A stretch of DNA of 64,000 nucleotides from Closterium sp. Naga37s-1 (GCA_947471745.1 CANJKZ010000460.1:425001-489000); one strand, 5' to 3'. Positions 22,815 to 34,066 are shown, counted from the stretch's first letter. Made by a program: numbers and translations. The notes: generated by a model from the sequence alone, not told the origin.

Positions 22815-25800
22815 TGACAAGGCTCCTTCAAAAGTAGGGGATGTTCCGAAAGCAGCATTAAAGAAGCTGGCTCCTCAGGTGTGCTTGGAACGTGATTTAA
22901 GCGGCATGAGGAATGCCATTTCTGATAATTACTGATGCTAGCGACAAATGTACAGGCTCGGCCAACAAAACCACCCACTCCGGCATGGCGTCCGGCTGGA
23001 ATTTCTAAAGGCCTCTTCGAGCAGACACGTCCTCCTACCACACGGAGCAATGTACTGCGACGCAGCAGCAGCTCTGCTCCCGTTGCCGCTCGTTCCAGCA
23101 ACGCGACTGTCAGTCGAAGGTCTTCAACGACTGCGATCAGTGATCCTCCTGAGGTCGCTCCAGCAGCGATTGCTGATGATGGAGATGTCACCGATCACCT
23201 TACTGCACCTGTTAATAAAGACAATGGACTAGCTGATCATCTCACTGCTGCTTTTCATGACGAAGATGTCGCTGATCACGTTGCTGCAGCTATCCATGAA
23301 GTGAAGGTCGCTGATCATCTCACAGCTGCTTTTCATGATAAAGGTGTCGCTGATGACGTTGCTGCGGCTATCCATGAGGAGAATGTCGCTGATCATTCGA
23401 CTGCTGCTGTTCACGACGAAGAACTCCTGGATCACCTTACTGCACCGGTTCATGAGGACAATGTCGCTGATCATCTTATTGCTACTGATTCTAGCAGCGT
23501 GAAGACAACTGATTTGGACACTCAGACGGTGTTAGAATTTATATGTAACTGCCTGTAGCTGTAGTTTAGTGTAGTTATTATAAACTGTTGGTGGTGCACC
23601 TTCTTTGCATGCTCTGTTTACTATATGTACCCTAGTGCTATAGTGAACATCACTTTTCCCATTCTCGACTCTCACCTTGGCACAACCTCCTCGACTTCCC
23701 CTAGGCCTAGGCTACTAAGCCTAGGCCCTACCTAAAACCTAAGCTTACTCTTACTTAGTAACTCAACATGGCATTAGAGCGAGTTACGTCCTGGCCTGTG
23801 GGCCCGCCTCACGCTTCCGCTGCTGTTTTTCCGGTCGCGCGCCTCGGGCGCGTGGCGATTTTCGTCCTGTCCCGCCCCCGGGTGGCGAGTGACATCTTTT
23901 CTGCCCGTCGCGCGCCCCGTGGCACGCGACGGTGCCCTGCCCGTCGTGCGCCCCGTGGCACGCGACGGTGCCCTGCCCGTCGTGCGCCCCGTGGCACACG
24001 ACGGTGCCCTAAACCTGCCCGTCGTGCGCCCCGTGGCACGCGACGGTGCCCTGCCCGTCATGCGCCCCGTGGCACGCGACGGTGCCCTGCCCGTCGTGCG
24101 CCCCGTGGCATGCGACGGTGCCCTAAACTGCCCGTCACGTGCCCCGTGGTGCGCGACGGTGCCCTGAGCCGCCGCGGAACCGCCCCTGGCGCCTGCGACG
24201 GTGTCCTGAGCCGCCGCGTACCCGCCCCTGGCGCACTCGGCGGTGCCCCTGCCTCACCCGCGCCTGCACTCGCTGCAGCCGCCCCTGCACCACCCGGCGC
24301 CTGCCCTTGGAGCAGCCGCCCCCGCTCCTGCACTCGGTGCAGCCGCCTCTGCCTCACCCCGCGCCTGCACTCACTGCAGCCGCCCCTGACCTACCCGCGC
24401 CGACCCTCTGTAGCCGCTCTGCGGCTTTCTCCCTGCCCACCCCCTCCTCCTTCGTCTCCCTGCAGCCGTGGGGGGGAGGGTATGGGGGTGGCGGGTGTTG
24501 GGGTGATGGGTGGTGTGCTTCCCTTCCCCTCCTCCTCCTTTCGTTCCCACTGCTGCAGCTGCCGCTGGGGGGGAGGGTGTGAGGGTGTGGGGGAGCCGGG
24601 GGAGTGGCACTGGGGTGGCGGGTGTGAGACCAACCAGCAGCCGTCCCTCCACCTCTCCTCTCTTCCCCCCTCTGCTGCTCGTGCAGCAGTGTGGGGGGGA
24701 GGGGGAGGGGGAGGGTGAGGAAATGGAGGGGGTGACCAGCCAGAGCCAGCCCGCCTCCTCACTCTCCCTGCTGCCCCTCCTGTGGTTGGGGGGGGAAGAG
24801 AGTAAGGGGGTGGCAGGAATTTCTTGCTGTCGCCTGTCCCTTTGCTGCTGTACCTGCTCTGTTACCGTACCTGCTGTTGCTGTTGCTGGTATACCCCTGC
24901 AGGTTGTGTTCTGCACAAACTCCTGCTGCAGGCAGTTATGGGGGAGTGTTAGAATTTATATGTAACTGCCTGTAGCTGTAGTTTAGTGTAGTTATTATAA
25001 ACTGTTGGTGGTGCACCTTCTTTGCATGCTCTGTTTACTATATGTACCCTAGTGCTATAGTGAACATCACTTTTCCCATTCTCGACTCTCACCTTGGCAC
25101 AACCTCCTCGACTTCCCCTAGGCCTAGGCTACTAAGCCTAGGCCCTACCTAAAACCTAAGCTTACTCTTACTTAGTAACTCAACAGACGGTGACACAACT
25201 CCCATCCAACCATGAGAAAGCAACAAACGAAGTGACGCAATATGTTTTTCAACGCAGGGAGAGTGCTGGTCATTGCGCAGGGAGCAACGCTGGTCCAGGG
25301 AGGCACATCTTGACCATGACGAAGCAGCTCATCGAGAAGACCCTGGAAGTAAAAGTGGAGTCCTGCTGGGATGTGGATGCTCGAGACCGTGAGAATCCGC
25401 TTGGTGGGACAACTTACATCGCTGACATCTACAACCATTACAAGATGACGGAGGTCAGTTTTTGATATCCTTCTTCGGATGCTCAACTCGAAGGTTAGCT
25501 TAATTGAGTTTCTATTTTACAGAAGGAGGGAATGGTTTGCCCCACTTACATGTCTGCTCAATCCGAAGTCGACAGTCACATTCGAGGCGTTGTGCTAGAT
25601 TGGGTGGTTCAGGTACAGCATTGTCGTCCTCTACGCTTTTTCTTGCTTCTGGCCTTATCTTTTTTACTCCTTATAAACGCCATACAGGTCCATGAATCCT
25701 ATAATCTGATGCCTGAAACTCTTTTTCTGGCTGTCAACATCTTCGACCGATACCTTGCTGCCACTCATGTGCCTAAGAAACACATTCAGCTGGTTGGCGC

Positions 25801-26506
25801 AACATGCATCTTGATTGCTTCGAAATACGAGGAGATTTACGCTCCTCTTGTTGCTGACTTCGAAGATATTGGAAATGGCGCCTACACGCGAGGACAAATT
25901 CGGTTGATGGAGAAGCGGATATTGAACAAGATATCGTTCAAGCTGAGCATCCCAACATGCTACATGTTCGCTGTTCGTTACCTGACTTTTGCCAAGGCTG
26001 CAGCTGATGCCGCCACGGCTTCAAATGCAGTTTCAAATGGGTGGAGCATCGAAGTATCAAAGGGAACCAGCAGTCGCGTTCATGCCTTTGCATGGTACCT
26101 TCTGGAGCTTACCATTCCAGAGATCAGCATGGTTCAGTTCACTCCGTCTCATCTTGCTGCTGCAGCGGTATTCACTGCTCTGCTTGGAGCCTATCAAAAG
26201 GGAAAGGCAGCCAAGCCAACTGATGCAGAGAGCAACCAGACCATCACGCACAGGAGGCCAACCAATGAAGGTGAACTCTGGGGATCACGCATGGCTCACT
26301 TGACTGGTTTTGAAGCTCAGGAGCTTTGGCACTGTGTGGGGCTGTTGCTGGAGATATACAAGACAGCTTTGTCGAGTCGCCGTGGCGCGGTGTATGAGAA
26401 GTACAAGGGGAAGAAGCTCCTGGAAGCTGCCACCTATCCAGCACCACTGTCAGAGGACATTGATGCGCTATCCTCGGACCAGGGTTCGGAATGCCGTGAG
26501 AAGTAG
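22815..26506 (+). CDS. B-type cyclin (cyclin I), coding exon interrupted by LTR element
   Basis: Mitotic cyclin, activator of a cyclin-dependent kinase. Exons seen: 22815-22878, 22956-23529 continuing at 25191-25453 across the LTR element, 25523-25612 and 25688-26506; a first exon upstream is not found. The N-terminal part holds about nine imperfect 14-residue repeats (VADHLTAAFHDEDV type, about 23185-23490). The cyclin box spans exons 3-5: HIRGVVLDWVVQ, MPETLFLAVNIFDRYLAATH and LVGATCILIASKYEEIYAP. The Cyclin_C half follows (VRYLTFAKAAADAA; ITHRRPTNEGELWGSRMAHL), ending ECREK. The element adds nine residues and a stop after DTQT, so the full protein needs its removal. With one copy of the 5-bp duplication the frame continues exactly. 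An in-frame ATG at 25315 could start a box-only form. The intron 25613-25687 is 75 bp and stop-free. No clear D-box seen. Symbol not assigned. Confidence 0.85.
23530..23768 (+). repeat. 5' LTR of TRIM-like element
   Basis: 239 bp, TG...CA ends, followed directly by the primer-binding site. Confidence 0.95.
23920..24140. repeat. Hairpin-forming tandem repeat inside TRIM-like element
   Basis: Seven units of the form CCGTCGCG / CCCC / CGCGACGG. The first unit has a perfect 8-bp stem; later ones keep it with a G-U type change. Spacing alternates because two units carry an extra aaac. Confidence 0.8.
24947..25185 (+). repeat. 3' LTR of TRIM-like element
   Basis: 239 bp, no difference from the 5' LTR found by eye. 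It lies 130 bp upstream of an in-frame ATG of cyclin I (25315), so it could supply a promoter to a truncated cyclin. Confidence 0.95.
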
Positions 26507-26891
26507 TGAAGGAAGGTGGGTGATTGTACGGGATAAGGGGGGATGGAATCAGGCTGTTGCCCACTCACGATGTCAGCATTATTTATGTCGTTCTTCTTGC
26601 TTGTCATTGTCATACTTCATGCTCAATGGCAAGTTATTATTGCTTAGACCGCTGTACACGTCCTAACATAAGAACCCAAGTCCTTATTTAGTCTAGGCCG
26701 AGAGAGCACCTCAGATAACAAGCTAGGAAAGCAAAAACAAGCTAGGAGAGCAAAAGCTCCTTAGAAGGGCAGAGGGAGCCCTCATCACGAGCAGGAAAGC
26801 AAAAACATGGCGAGATGACCCTGCGAAATGAGCTCTAAGCGACCAGATACTAGCTCGGTGCGACTCCCAAGGTACATCCATCCTCCTCCTT
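26507..26891. other. Short convergent 3' interval between cyclin I and cyclin II
   Basis: 385 bp between two facing stop codons, so the 3' UTRs probably overlap. The part from 26557 (ttgcccactcac) is homologous to 58397-58693, downstream of the intact cyclin II copy, which shows that the convergent arrangement predates the duplication. Confidence 0.8.
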
Positions 26892-27583
26892 TCACTTCCT
26901 GCCAGCCACTGGAACGGACGAGTTGGCCGTCGACAAGCAGGATGTCGACTTGGTCAGCTTATGTGCAACGGCGGCACGGGGGGGATTCTCTGGCAGGTGA
27001 GGAACAGCAGGAATCTTCGCTACCTCCTCGAACTGCTTCCGCGAGTACTTCTTGTGAACAGCAGCGAGGTTTCCCGTGCCTGCCTTCTCGTGCAGAGCCA
27101 CAAGCTGCTCCACGCACGGCCACAGCGTCGCTTCGTCGTATCCGGTAAGCCACGCCATGCCGGGGCCCCAAACCTCACCGGCGCCTGCCGAGGCTGCTCC
27201 CGTGGCTGTTTTGTTGGGGTGGTGAGCCGTAAGCAGAGCAGCGTAGACCGAAGCAGCGGCCAGGTGCGACGGGGAGAACTTGATCATCGAGTGTTCAGGC
27301 AGGGTCAGCTCGAGAAGGAACCACGCGAGCGCGTGAACGCGCGTGTCTGCTCCAACGGTCACCGCCATGTCAGCACCCGCACCAGCGGTAGTGGCGGCGT
27401 TCGCGGCGGCGGTCGCGGCCTTGAGGAATCGCGCAGCGAAGACGTACGTGGTTGGGATGGTGAGCTTGAACTGCAGCGTGTTGAGCATATCCTTCTCCAT
27501 CTTCAACACGTCCTGGCGCGTCTACGCGCTATCGCAGATATACACGAAGTCGCCGAACTCAGGAGCCCAGATCTCCTCGTACT

Positions 27584-28402
27584 TGTTATAGTCACAATAG
27601 GCTTGAATGTGCCTAAAACGAAAGATAGAGAGCACAGACGGATTTCTGCACAGCGGATTCAAACGTTGATAGCGTTCTGCTCACAGCTGCAAATGACTTG
27701 ATTCAAATTGGATCTGGAGCGTCTTCAGGTCGTCTACAATTAGCAATTTAGATTGCACGATTTGATAAAGAATTGACGACACAGCGTCGGTTTGAACGAA
27801 CGGTACTATGGCAGCCACTATAGTCTTAGAACACAAGATAGGAAGAGTTACGAGTTGGGAATGACTCCCAGCTCCTACAAACCCCAAGAGCCGAGGTACA
27901 GTGATGTGGAACAGTGCCACACTGTCCCCAACCACGAAGGGTCTCGAAACTACCCTTCACTAGGGCCTACACCAAGTGAAATGTTACACTACACAAAGTA
28001 ATGTAACTATCTTCAATATCTTGAGGTGTACCCTTTTGGCAAGCTTCGAAATCACTTGAGGCTTGACACCAAGGCTCGGGCTCTTCATCACAAACTCATC
28101 CTTGAGTTCTTGATGGGTCTGCTGCACACACCTGTGACACGCCGAACGTTCGACACAGGACACAATAGAAACCGCGCACGACAAAATAGAAACCGCGCGC
28201 GAGACACAAACGACCGCGTAACACGCGTCTAGCGATAACTCGCTATTGACTCGACACACACACTCGACATCATGACTCAACATTCACACACAATTATAAG
28301 CATGAAATATACATTATCCCATGCCCTCATACCATTCCATCCACACACACATTCACGCACACGGACAACAAGCCGAGTGCAAACCGTAGGGTTGCACCAA
28401 CA
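27584..28402 (-). repeat. 3' LTR of Copia element
   Basis: 819 bp, at the left end because the element reads leftward. It contains two near-repeats of the word caaaatagaaaccgcgc (one with an aca change). Confidence 0.95.
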
Positions 28403-28443
28403 AACTCCCCCTCGGATTGTTGGCCTTAGGATATGTTGCTCTC

Positions 28444-31400
28444 TCAGTTCAGAGCCATCCCAGCCAGCTTGCAACACTTCCAATGCTGCTGCTCCACCAG
28501 CCTCTTGGTCATCATGTCAGCCGGCTGCCCCGTGGTCTTCACGTAGCACAACTCAACTTCACCCGCGGTTACCATGCTCCTCGTCCAATGCCACTTCACT
28601 CTCATGTGCTTCGTGAGTCCATGCAACACAGGGTTCTTAGCAAGAGCAATGGCACCCTGGCTGTCACAGTACAGTGGGGTAGGTCCTTGCTGCTCCTCCC
28701 CCAATTCAGCCAACAAACGCCGCTGCCACACAATCTCCCGTACGGCACGGAAGAGTGCCATGTACTCGGACTCCACCGAGCTCAAAGCTTGGTGAACCTG
28801 CTTCTTGCTCTCCCAAGCAGTTGGGCCTCCACCAACACAGCATATGAAGCCTCCCACACTTGTCATGTCCTCTGGTTCTGATGCATATGAAGCATCCGAG
28901 TAGGCGGTGAGGAACAAACGCCCGGGTTCAACACCATCCGCGCCCTTTTGGCGCCTTTGTGCCGCCGCCGAGTATTGCAGCCCAACGGTCGGTGTTTGGC
29001 CAAGATACTTGGCCACCCTCATTCCAGCTGCTACCTGCTCCTCATTAGGGCATTGCACAACCCTAGCCAGCTGCCCGGTAGCAAACGCGACGTCCGGTCG
29101 GATGTTTACCGCCGCATACATGAGGCTGCCCACCAACGAGTGAAATCGGCGCCTCTCCTCTTCACCAACGCTCTCCTCCTCTGGTCCCTTCACACACTTG
29201 AACCCAGAGGGAAAGGGTGTAGCCACATGGCCTTCACTCTGCCCAAAGTTGGCAGCCAATGCCTCCAGGTACTTTCGTTGATGCACCCGCATGCACCGCT
29301 TCTCCACATCTCGTTCGATGTGGAGCCCAAGGTAGAAGCTCACGTCACCAAGGGCCTTGCACTTGAACTTGTCTTGAAGCTTCAGCATCACCTCCTTCAC
29401 AAGGTCAGAAGAGGGTGAGAAAATGAGGATGTCATCCACATAAACCACCATGAAACTCCTCTGCTCCCCCTCGCCAAGCATGAACAAGGAGTGATCGGCC
29501 GTTGAGGGAGTGAAGCCGATCCCCTCCAACACTTCGCGCAGCTTCATGTACCATTGCCTAGGGGCCTGCTTCAGCCCATAGAGGGCCTTCTTCAGCTTCC
29601 ACACTCTGCCACTACCATCATCAAACCCCTCTGGCTGCGCCATAAAAATCTCCTCCTCAAGGATGCCGTTAAGGAATGCCGTTACGATGTCCATTTGCTT
29701 TACTACCCATCCTTTGATGGCGGCTCCCGCGAATAGGGTTCGCAGCGTCGTCGGCTTCACCACAGGGGCAAACAGCTCCTTGAAGTCCACCTTCTCCTTC
29801 TGCTGGTACCCCTTGGCTACAAGCCTAGACTTGTAGCGCTCGATCTTGCCGTCGGCATCCGACTTGATTTTGAAGAGCCACTTGGACGTTATCGCCGTAC
29901 GCCCCTCCGGTAGCTCCACCAATTCAAACGTGTCATTCTCCTCGATGCTCTTCAGCTCACTCTCCATGGCCTTCTTCCACTCCTCAGCATCACTACTCTC
30001 CAAAGCCTCCTTGAGAGTTGCTGGTTCTCCCGGCATCTCCACCGGAGAGAAGAACGCGAAGGCACACTCCTCGTAGTCACTCTCCTCGTCGTCTCCGACC
30101 ATCATTGCCGCTCCGGCCAGGGCTGTCTTGCCCTGCTTTCCCGGCGCATCATAGGTCAGCCTATTAGGGGGTTGAACTCTCCTCTTCCCCCTTCCTTCCT
30201 CCTCAGCTGCAGGGACTTGAAGGCCTTGGCGTTGCTGCGGTGTGGCTCGAATCCGTGGAGCACTCGTAGTACGGGAAGGGAGTGACGGTGCACGCTCACT
30301 CACTTGCTGCACCTCCTCCTCTTCTTCCTCTGCATCATTGGCCTCCTCTCCCCCATTCACAAGGGAGGATTGCCTTGTGGTTGTGCTGCCGCTGCTCAGC
30401 TCCAAAGGCAGCTCCACATGCTCCAAACCGGAACTCTTCACCTCCCCAAACCGCACGCCTATCTTCGCCTCATTCTCCGCCTTCCAATCCTTGTACATGA
30501 AGTTCTCCATGAACTTGCAGTCCCTGCTCACCAAGAACTTCTTGGTGAATGGGTCCCAAAGAAGCCATCCCTTGCTGTTTTGAGCCATGCCCAAGTGCAC
30601 GGCCCACACCGCCTTGGCACCAAGCTTGTTGTGCCGAAGATGCTTAGGCACGAGCGCCATGCACATGCACCCGAACACCCGAAGCATATCCACCTTTGGC
30701 TTCCTTCCTAGCCACTCCACATAGGGCACCCATTTGTCTGCTCCCACATGAGTCAAGGCTCTGTTCTTGGCCACACACGCGCTCCGCACCGCATCAGGCC
30801 AGAAATGGTCGGGTAGCCCGGCTTCAATGAGCAACCCGCGTGCTGCCTCCGTGATTGTGCGGTTCGCTCGCTCGGCGATGCCGTTCATTGCAGGGGAGTA
30901 TGGCATGGTGAGGGAGTGCCGAATACCATTCTTCTTCAGCCACAACCCAAACTCCTTGCTCAGGAACTCTCCCCCTCGATCGGTGCGGATTGACTTGACT
31001 AGACGGTCTTGTTGCCGCTCCACCATCGGGAACCAATCCGTCTTCAACGTTTCAGCCACGTCGCTCTTCTTGGCCAGCACGTACACCCAAGTCATGCGGG
31101 TGTAGACGTCGACAATGGTGAGAAAATACTCAGCTCCAGCAGCTCCAAGCTTCAGGGGGCCCACCACGTCCATCACCACCTCATCAAGCGGTGCCTTTGC
31201 CGTTGCCTCCGAACTAGGGAACGGAAACCGGGTGAACTTGGCTTGAATGCACGTCGGGCAGCCAAGCACCTCATCGGGCTCCCCCTTCACACGTATGCCA
31301 GCAACCATCTCATTCTTCACTAGCTGCTGCAAGATGGGCAGGGCCACATGCCCCATGCGCCGATGCAAGGTGAGCCAATCACACTCCCCCGTAGCCGAAG

Positions 31401-33213
31401 TTGGATTGGAGAATGCCGCGCTCGCAATAGCGCCCCACATACTCTCTCCGTAGTCCTCCTCCGCTGCTGCCTCTGGGTTCTCCTCACCCTTTTGCTGCTC
31501 CTTGGTTGCTGCACCACTCTCCTTAGGTTCACTGAACTTGCTGGTCCCTCCAGGTTTGCTCTTCTTGAGCTCATTCTCCTTAGCGCGACCGTTCGCGCCA
31601 TCGTCGCTACCGACCGCTCCATCCTTGGTGCTGATGCTTGCTGCCACTTGCCTCTCCTTAGGCATAGGGACCACTGGGATCTGCCACATCTCGTTGTAGA
31701 CATCCCTGTCCTCATGAAGGTCCCAAAGAATTCGATCGCCAAGCCTTGCGGTGTAGGTCTTGGCTCCCTTCGAGTTCGTGTCCATGCCGACCTTTGCCAA
31801 CCGCCGCACGGAAATCAGGTTTGCAGCAAGGCTGGGCACCCAAAGCACGTTCTTGAGGCCCACCATCTTCCCATCAGCACCCTTGAACATGGCCTTGCCC
31901 ATGCCTTTCACCTCTGCTCGCTGCCCCAAAGCCGATGTGACATGCTTCACCGGTGACGGCTCGAGTTCGGTGAGCAAGTCCGGGCGAGGTGTCATGCTAT
32001 AGGTAGCGCCACTATCAATCACCCAATAGTCCAGGGGGTGTAGGGTCACCTTCCCCACAGCTGCTGGCTCCTCAAAGCCTTCATCCTTCTCTGGACCAGC
32101 CGGTACTTGCGTCGACACGAAGTAGAATAGACCCGGGTATCGATCGTCGCTCGGGTCCTTGTCGTTGTCTCCGCTCTTCATGTTTGCAGCTCCGCCACCG
32201 CGACCGCCACGGCCTCCACGGCCTCGTCCTCTCCCTCCTCCTGCTCCTCTACCCTCTTGGCCTTGAGCAGGGGTCCAACCATCAGGGAGTTTGTAGCAGT
32301 CGCGCCACATGTGTCCGCTCTTGTGGCAATAGTGACACTCGCCGTCGAATCGGCCGCGACCGCGTCCGTAGCTCTTGTCGTCGCTGCCGTAACCGCCACT
32401 CCTGCGGCCTCCGCCGAAGTTGCTGCCACCAAACCTTCCTCCCCCTCGTCCTCTGCCTCTTTCTTGACCATATCCACGGCCGATGCTCGCTGCCCCAGCG
32501 CCATCCGCACTCGCCAACTCACGGCGGCGGAAATCCTCTTGAAGGATAGCTCGCTTCACGTCTTCAAGCGAGAGGCGGGGCAAGTCGCGATTAAGGTTGA
32601 TGATGAGCGAGGACCATGACTCTGGGAGTAAGGCCAGCAACTTGGTCTTCTTTTGGAGCTCACTGTAGTTCAAATCAGCTCCCTCAAGCCGCGTCAACAA
32701 GTCGAAGAATTTCTGCACCCCTTCTTCAACCGCTTCGTCTTCTTCAATTCGTAGTGCCGCCATTTGCCGTTCCAACACCACCGCTACCGCCGCTGTTGCA
32801 GGAGCATGTACACCCTTGAGAGCAGCCCATGCCTTTGGTCCTTTCTCTGGTTCACGCTGGAATGGCTTGATGTGACGGATCTGACTGCTCCCCAACGCTT
32901 GCCCAAGTAAGAGATAGCCTTGTGCGCTCTTCCGCACCCACGGGCTCTTCTCCGGGTCGTTCTCGGGGCGCTTCTCCGTTCCTTCCATCACCTTCAGCAG
33001 GTCATAGTGGTCAAAGATGTTCTCCATCTTGAAGGACCATTCAGCAAAGTTGTCACCGTTGAACTTGTCAAGCCCAAACACCCTAGGCTCATCCCTAGGT
33101 GGGCCAAGACTTGGTTGCATGGGCGCCATGGCTGAATCACGGGGTTGGCCTTGAGCTTGAGCTTCTCCACTGCCACCAGCACCTCTGCCACCCCTTTCCT
33201 CAGGTCCAGACAT
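28444..33213 (-). CDS. Copia gag-pol polyprotein, 1589 aa
   Basis: Single frame starting at the ATG at 33213 (a GTG-led extension to 33246 overlaps the primer site and is unlikely). Order: gag with FNGDNFAEWSFKMENIFDHY; an Arg/Gly-rich stretch; CCHC knuckle CHYCHKSGHMWRDC near residue 295; aspartic protease DSGATYS near 400; integrase zinc part (HRRMGH...CPTC) near 620, then D, D and E blocks (DVVGPL, IRTDRGGEF, PYSPAMNGIAERANRT); reverse transcriptase with QMDIVTAFLNG and YVDDILIF; RNase H with YSDASYASEP, SSVESEYMALF and YCDSQGAIALAKNP. Integrase before reverse transcriptase is the Copia order. All catalytic motifs I can check are present and no stop interrupts them. Confidence 0.96.
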   Translation of the reverse strand: MSGPEERGGRGAGGSGEAQAQGQPRDSAMAPMQPSLGPPRDEPRVFGLDKFNGDNFAEWSFKMENIFDHYDLLKVMEGTEKRPENDPEKSPWVRKSAQGYLLLGQALGSSQIRHIKPFQREPEKGPKAWAALKGVHAPATAAVAVVLERQMAALRIEEDEAVEEGVQKFFDLLTRLEGADLNYSELQKKTKLLALLPESWSSLIINLNRDLPRLSLEDVKRAILQEDFRRRELASADGAGAASIGRGYGQERGRGRGGGRFGGSNFGGGRRSGGYGSDDKSYGRGRGRFDGECHYCHKSGHMWRDCYKLPDGWTPAQGQEGRGAGGGRGRGRGGRGGRGGGAANMKSGDNDKDPSDDRYPGLFYFVSTQVPAGPEKDEGFEEPAAVGKVTLHPLDYWVIDSGATYSMTPRPDLLTELEPSPVKHVTSALGQRAEVKGMGKAMFKGADGKMVGLKNVLWVPSLAANLISVRRLAKVGMDTNSKGAKTYTARLGDRILWDLHEDRDVYNEMWQIPVVPMPKERQVAASISTKDGAVGSDDGANGRAKENELKKSKPGGTSKFSEPKESGAATKEQQKGEENPEAAAEEDYGESMWGAIASAAFSNPTSATGECDWLTLHRRMGHVALPILQQLVKNEMVAGIRVKGEPDEVLGCPTCIQAKFTRFPFPSSEATAKAPLDEVVMDVVGPLKLGAAGAEYFLTIVDVYTRMTWVYVLAKKSDVAETLKTDWFPMVERQQDRLVKSIRTDRGGEFLSKEFGLWLKKNGIRHSLTMPYSPAMNGIAERANRTITEAARGLLIEAGLPDHFWPDAVRSACVAKNRALTHVGADKWVPYVEWLGRKPKVDMLRVFGCMCMALVPKHLRHNKLGAKAVWAVHLGMAQNSKGWLLWDPFTKKFLVSRDCKFMENFMYKDWKAENEAKIGVRFGEVKSSGLEHVELPLELSSGSTTTRQSSLVNGGEEANDAEEEEEEVQQVSERAPSLPSRTTSAPRIRATPQQRQGLQVPAAEEEGRGKRRVQPPNRLTYDAPGKQGKTALAGAAMMVGDDEESDYEECAFAFFSPVEMPGEPATLKEALESSDAEEWKKAMESELKSIEENDTFELVELPEGRTAITSKWLFKIKSDADGKIERYKSRLVAKGYQQKEKVDFKELFAPVVKPTTLRTLFAGAAIKGWVVKQMDIVTAFLNGILEEEIFMAQPEGFDDGSGRVWKLKKALYGLKQAPRQWYMKLREVLEGIGFTPSTADHSLFMLGEGEQRSFMVVYVDDILIFSPSSDLVKEVMLKLQDKFKCKALGDVSFYLGLHIERDVEKRCMRVHQRKYLEALAANFGQSEGHVATPFPSGFKCVKGPEEESVGEEERRRFHSLVGSLMYAAVNIRPDVAFATGQLARVVQCPNEEQVAAGMRVAKYLGQTPTVGLQYSAAAQRRQKGADGVEPGRLFLTAYSDASYASEPEDMTSVGGFICCVGGGPTAWESKKQVHQALSSVESEYMALFRAVREIVWQRRLLAELGEEQQGPTPLYCDSQGAIALAKNPVLHGLTKHMRVKWHWTRSMVTAGEVELCYVKTTGQPADMMTKRLVEQQHWKCCKLAGMALN

Positions 33214-33247
33214 TGTCGAAACTGCTCCAAGGGGCTCTGATACCACT

Positions 33248-34066
33248 TGTTATAGTCACAATAGGCTTGAATGTGCCTAAAACGAAAGATAGAGAGCACA
33301 GACGGATTTCTGCACAGCGGCTTCAAACGTTGATAGCGTTCTGCTCACAGCTGCAAATGACTTGATTCAAATTGGATCTGGAGCGTCTTTACGTCGTCTA
33401 CAATTAGCAATTTAGATTGCACGATTTGATAAAGAATTGACGACACAGCGTCGGTTTGAACGAACGGTACTATGGCAGCCACTATAGTCTTAGAACACAA
33501 GATAGGAAGAGTTACGAGTTGGGAATGACTCCCAGCTCCTACAAACCCCAAGAGCCGAGGTACAGTGATGTGGAACAGTGCCACACTGTCCCCAACCACG
33601 AAGGGTCTCGAAACTACCCTTCACTAGGGCCTACACCAAGTGAAATGTTACACTACACAAAGTAATGTAACTATCTTCAATATCTTGAGGTGTACCCTTT
33701 TGGCAAGCTTCGAAATCACTTGAGGCTTGACACCAAGGCTCGGGCTCTTCATCACAAACTCATCCTTGAGTTCTTGATGGGTATGCTGCACACACCTGCG
33801 ACACGCCGAACGTTCGACACAGGACAAAATAGAAACCGCGCACGACAAAATAGAAACCGCGCGCGAGACACAAACGACCGCGTAACACGCGTTTAGCGAT
33901 AACTCGCTATTGACTCGACACACACACTCGACATCATGACTCAACATTCACACACAATTATAAGCATGAAATATACATTATCCCATGCCCTCATACCATT
34001 CCATACACACACACATTCACGCACACGGACAACAAGCCGAGTGCAAACCGTAGGGTTGCACCAACA
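33248..34066 (-). repeat. 5' LTR of Copia element
   Basis: 819 bp, same ends as the 3' LTR. It is separated by two bases from the primer-binding site. Confidence 0.95.

Larger units (their letters stand above)
23530..25185 (+). mobile_element. Non-autonomous LTR element (TRIM-like) inside cyclin I exon
   Basis: 1656 bp with two 239-bp LTRs (23530-23768, 24947-25185) that look identical base for base, beginning TGTTAGAA and ending CTCAACA. The 5-bp duplication gacgg lies at 23525-23529 and 25186-25190. The primer site after LTR 1 is TGGCATTAGAGC (23769), like the plant initiator-tRNA type. A polypurine tract, TTATGGGGGAG, precedes LTR 2. The 1.18-kb inside encodes no gag or pol. It has seven copies of a 35-42 bp unit (cgtgcgccccgtggcacgcg) and CTGCTGC-hairpin plus G-tract modules. 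Identical LTRs mean a very young insertion. Confidence 0.95.
27584..34066 (-). mobile_element. Full-length Copia-type LTR retrotransposon
   Basis: 6483 bp with 819-bp LTRs (27584-28402 and 33248-34066; TGTTATAG...CCAACA). The target duplication gtact lies at 27579-27583 and 34067-34071. In element orientation the primer site is TGGTATCAGAGC (rc of 33235-33246), the classical plant Copia form, and the polypurine tract CGAGGGGGAGTT lies just before the 3' LTR. I count roughly eight LTR differences (about 1 percent). With one uninterrupted gag-pol frame this looks capable of supplying its own proteins. Confidence 0.97.

Noticed and set aside
23768..24718. Open frame of 316 residues inside the TRIM-like element as a gag gene
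   Set aside because: Built from the hairpin repeat and C-rich words; no CCHC or capsid-like segment.
26961..27701. Plus-strand open frame of 246 residues over cyclin II (and 58763-59872, 369 residues)
   Set aside because: Antisense shadow of the cyclin coding sequence; Arg-rich text with no family resemblance.
33213..33246. Longer gag-pol start at 33246
   Set aside because: It would need GTG and overlaps the primer-binding site. The ATG at 33213 is the natural start.
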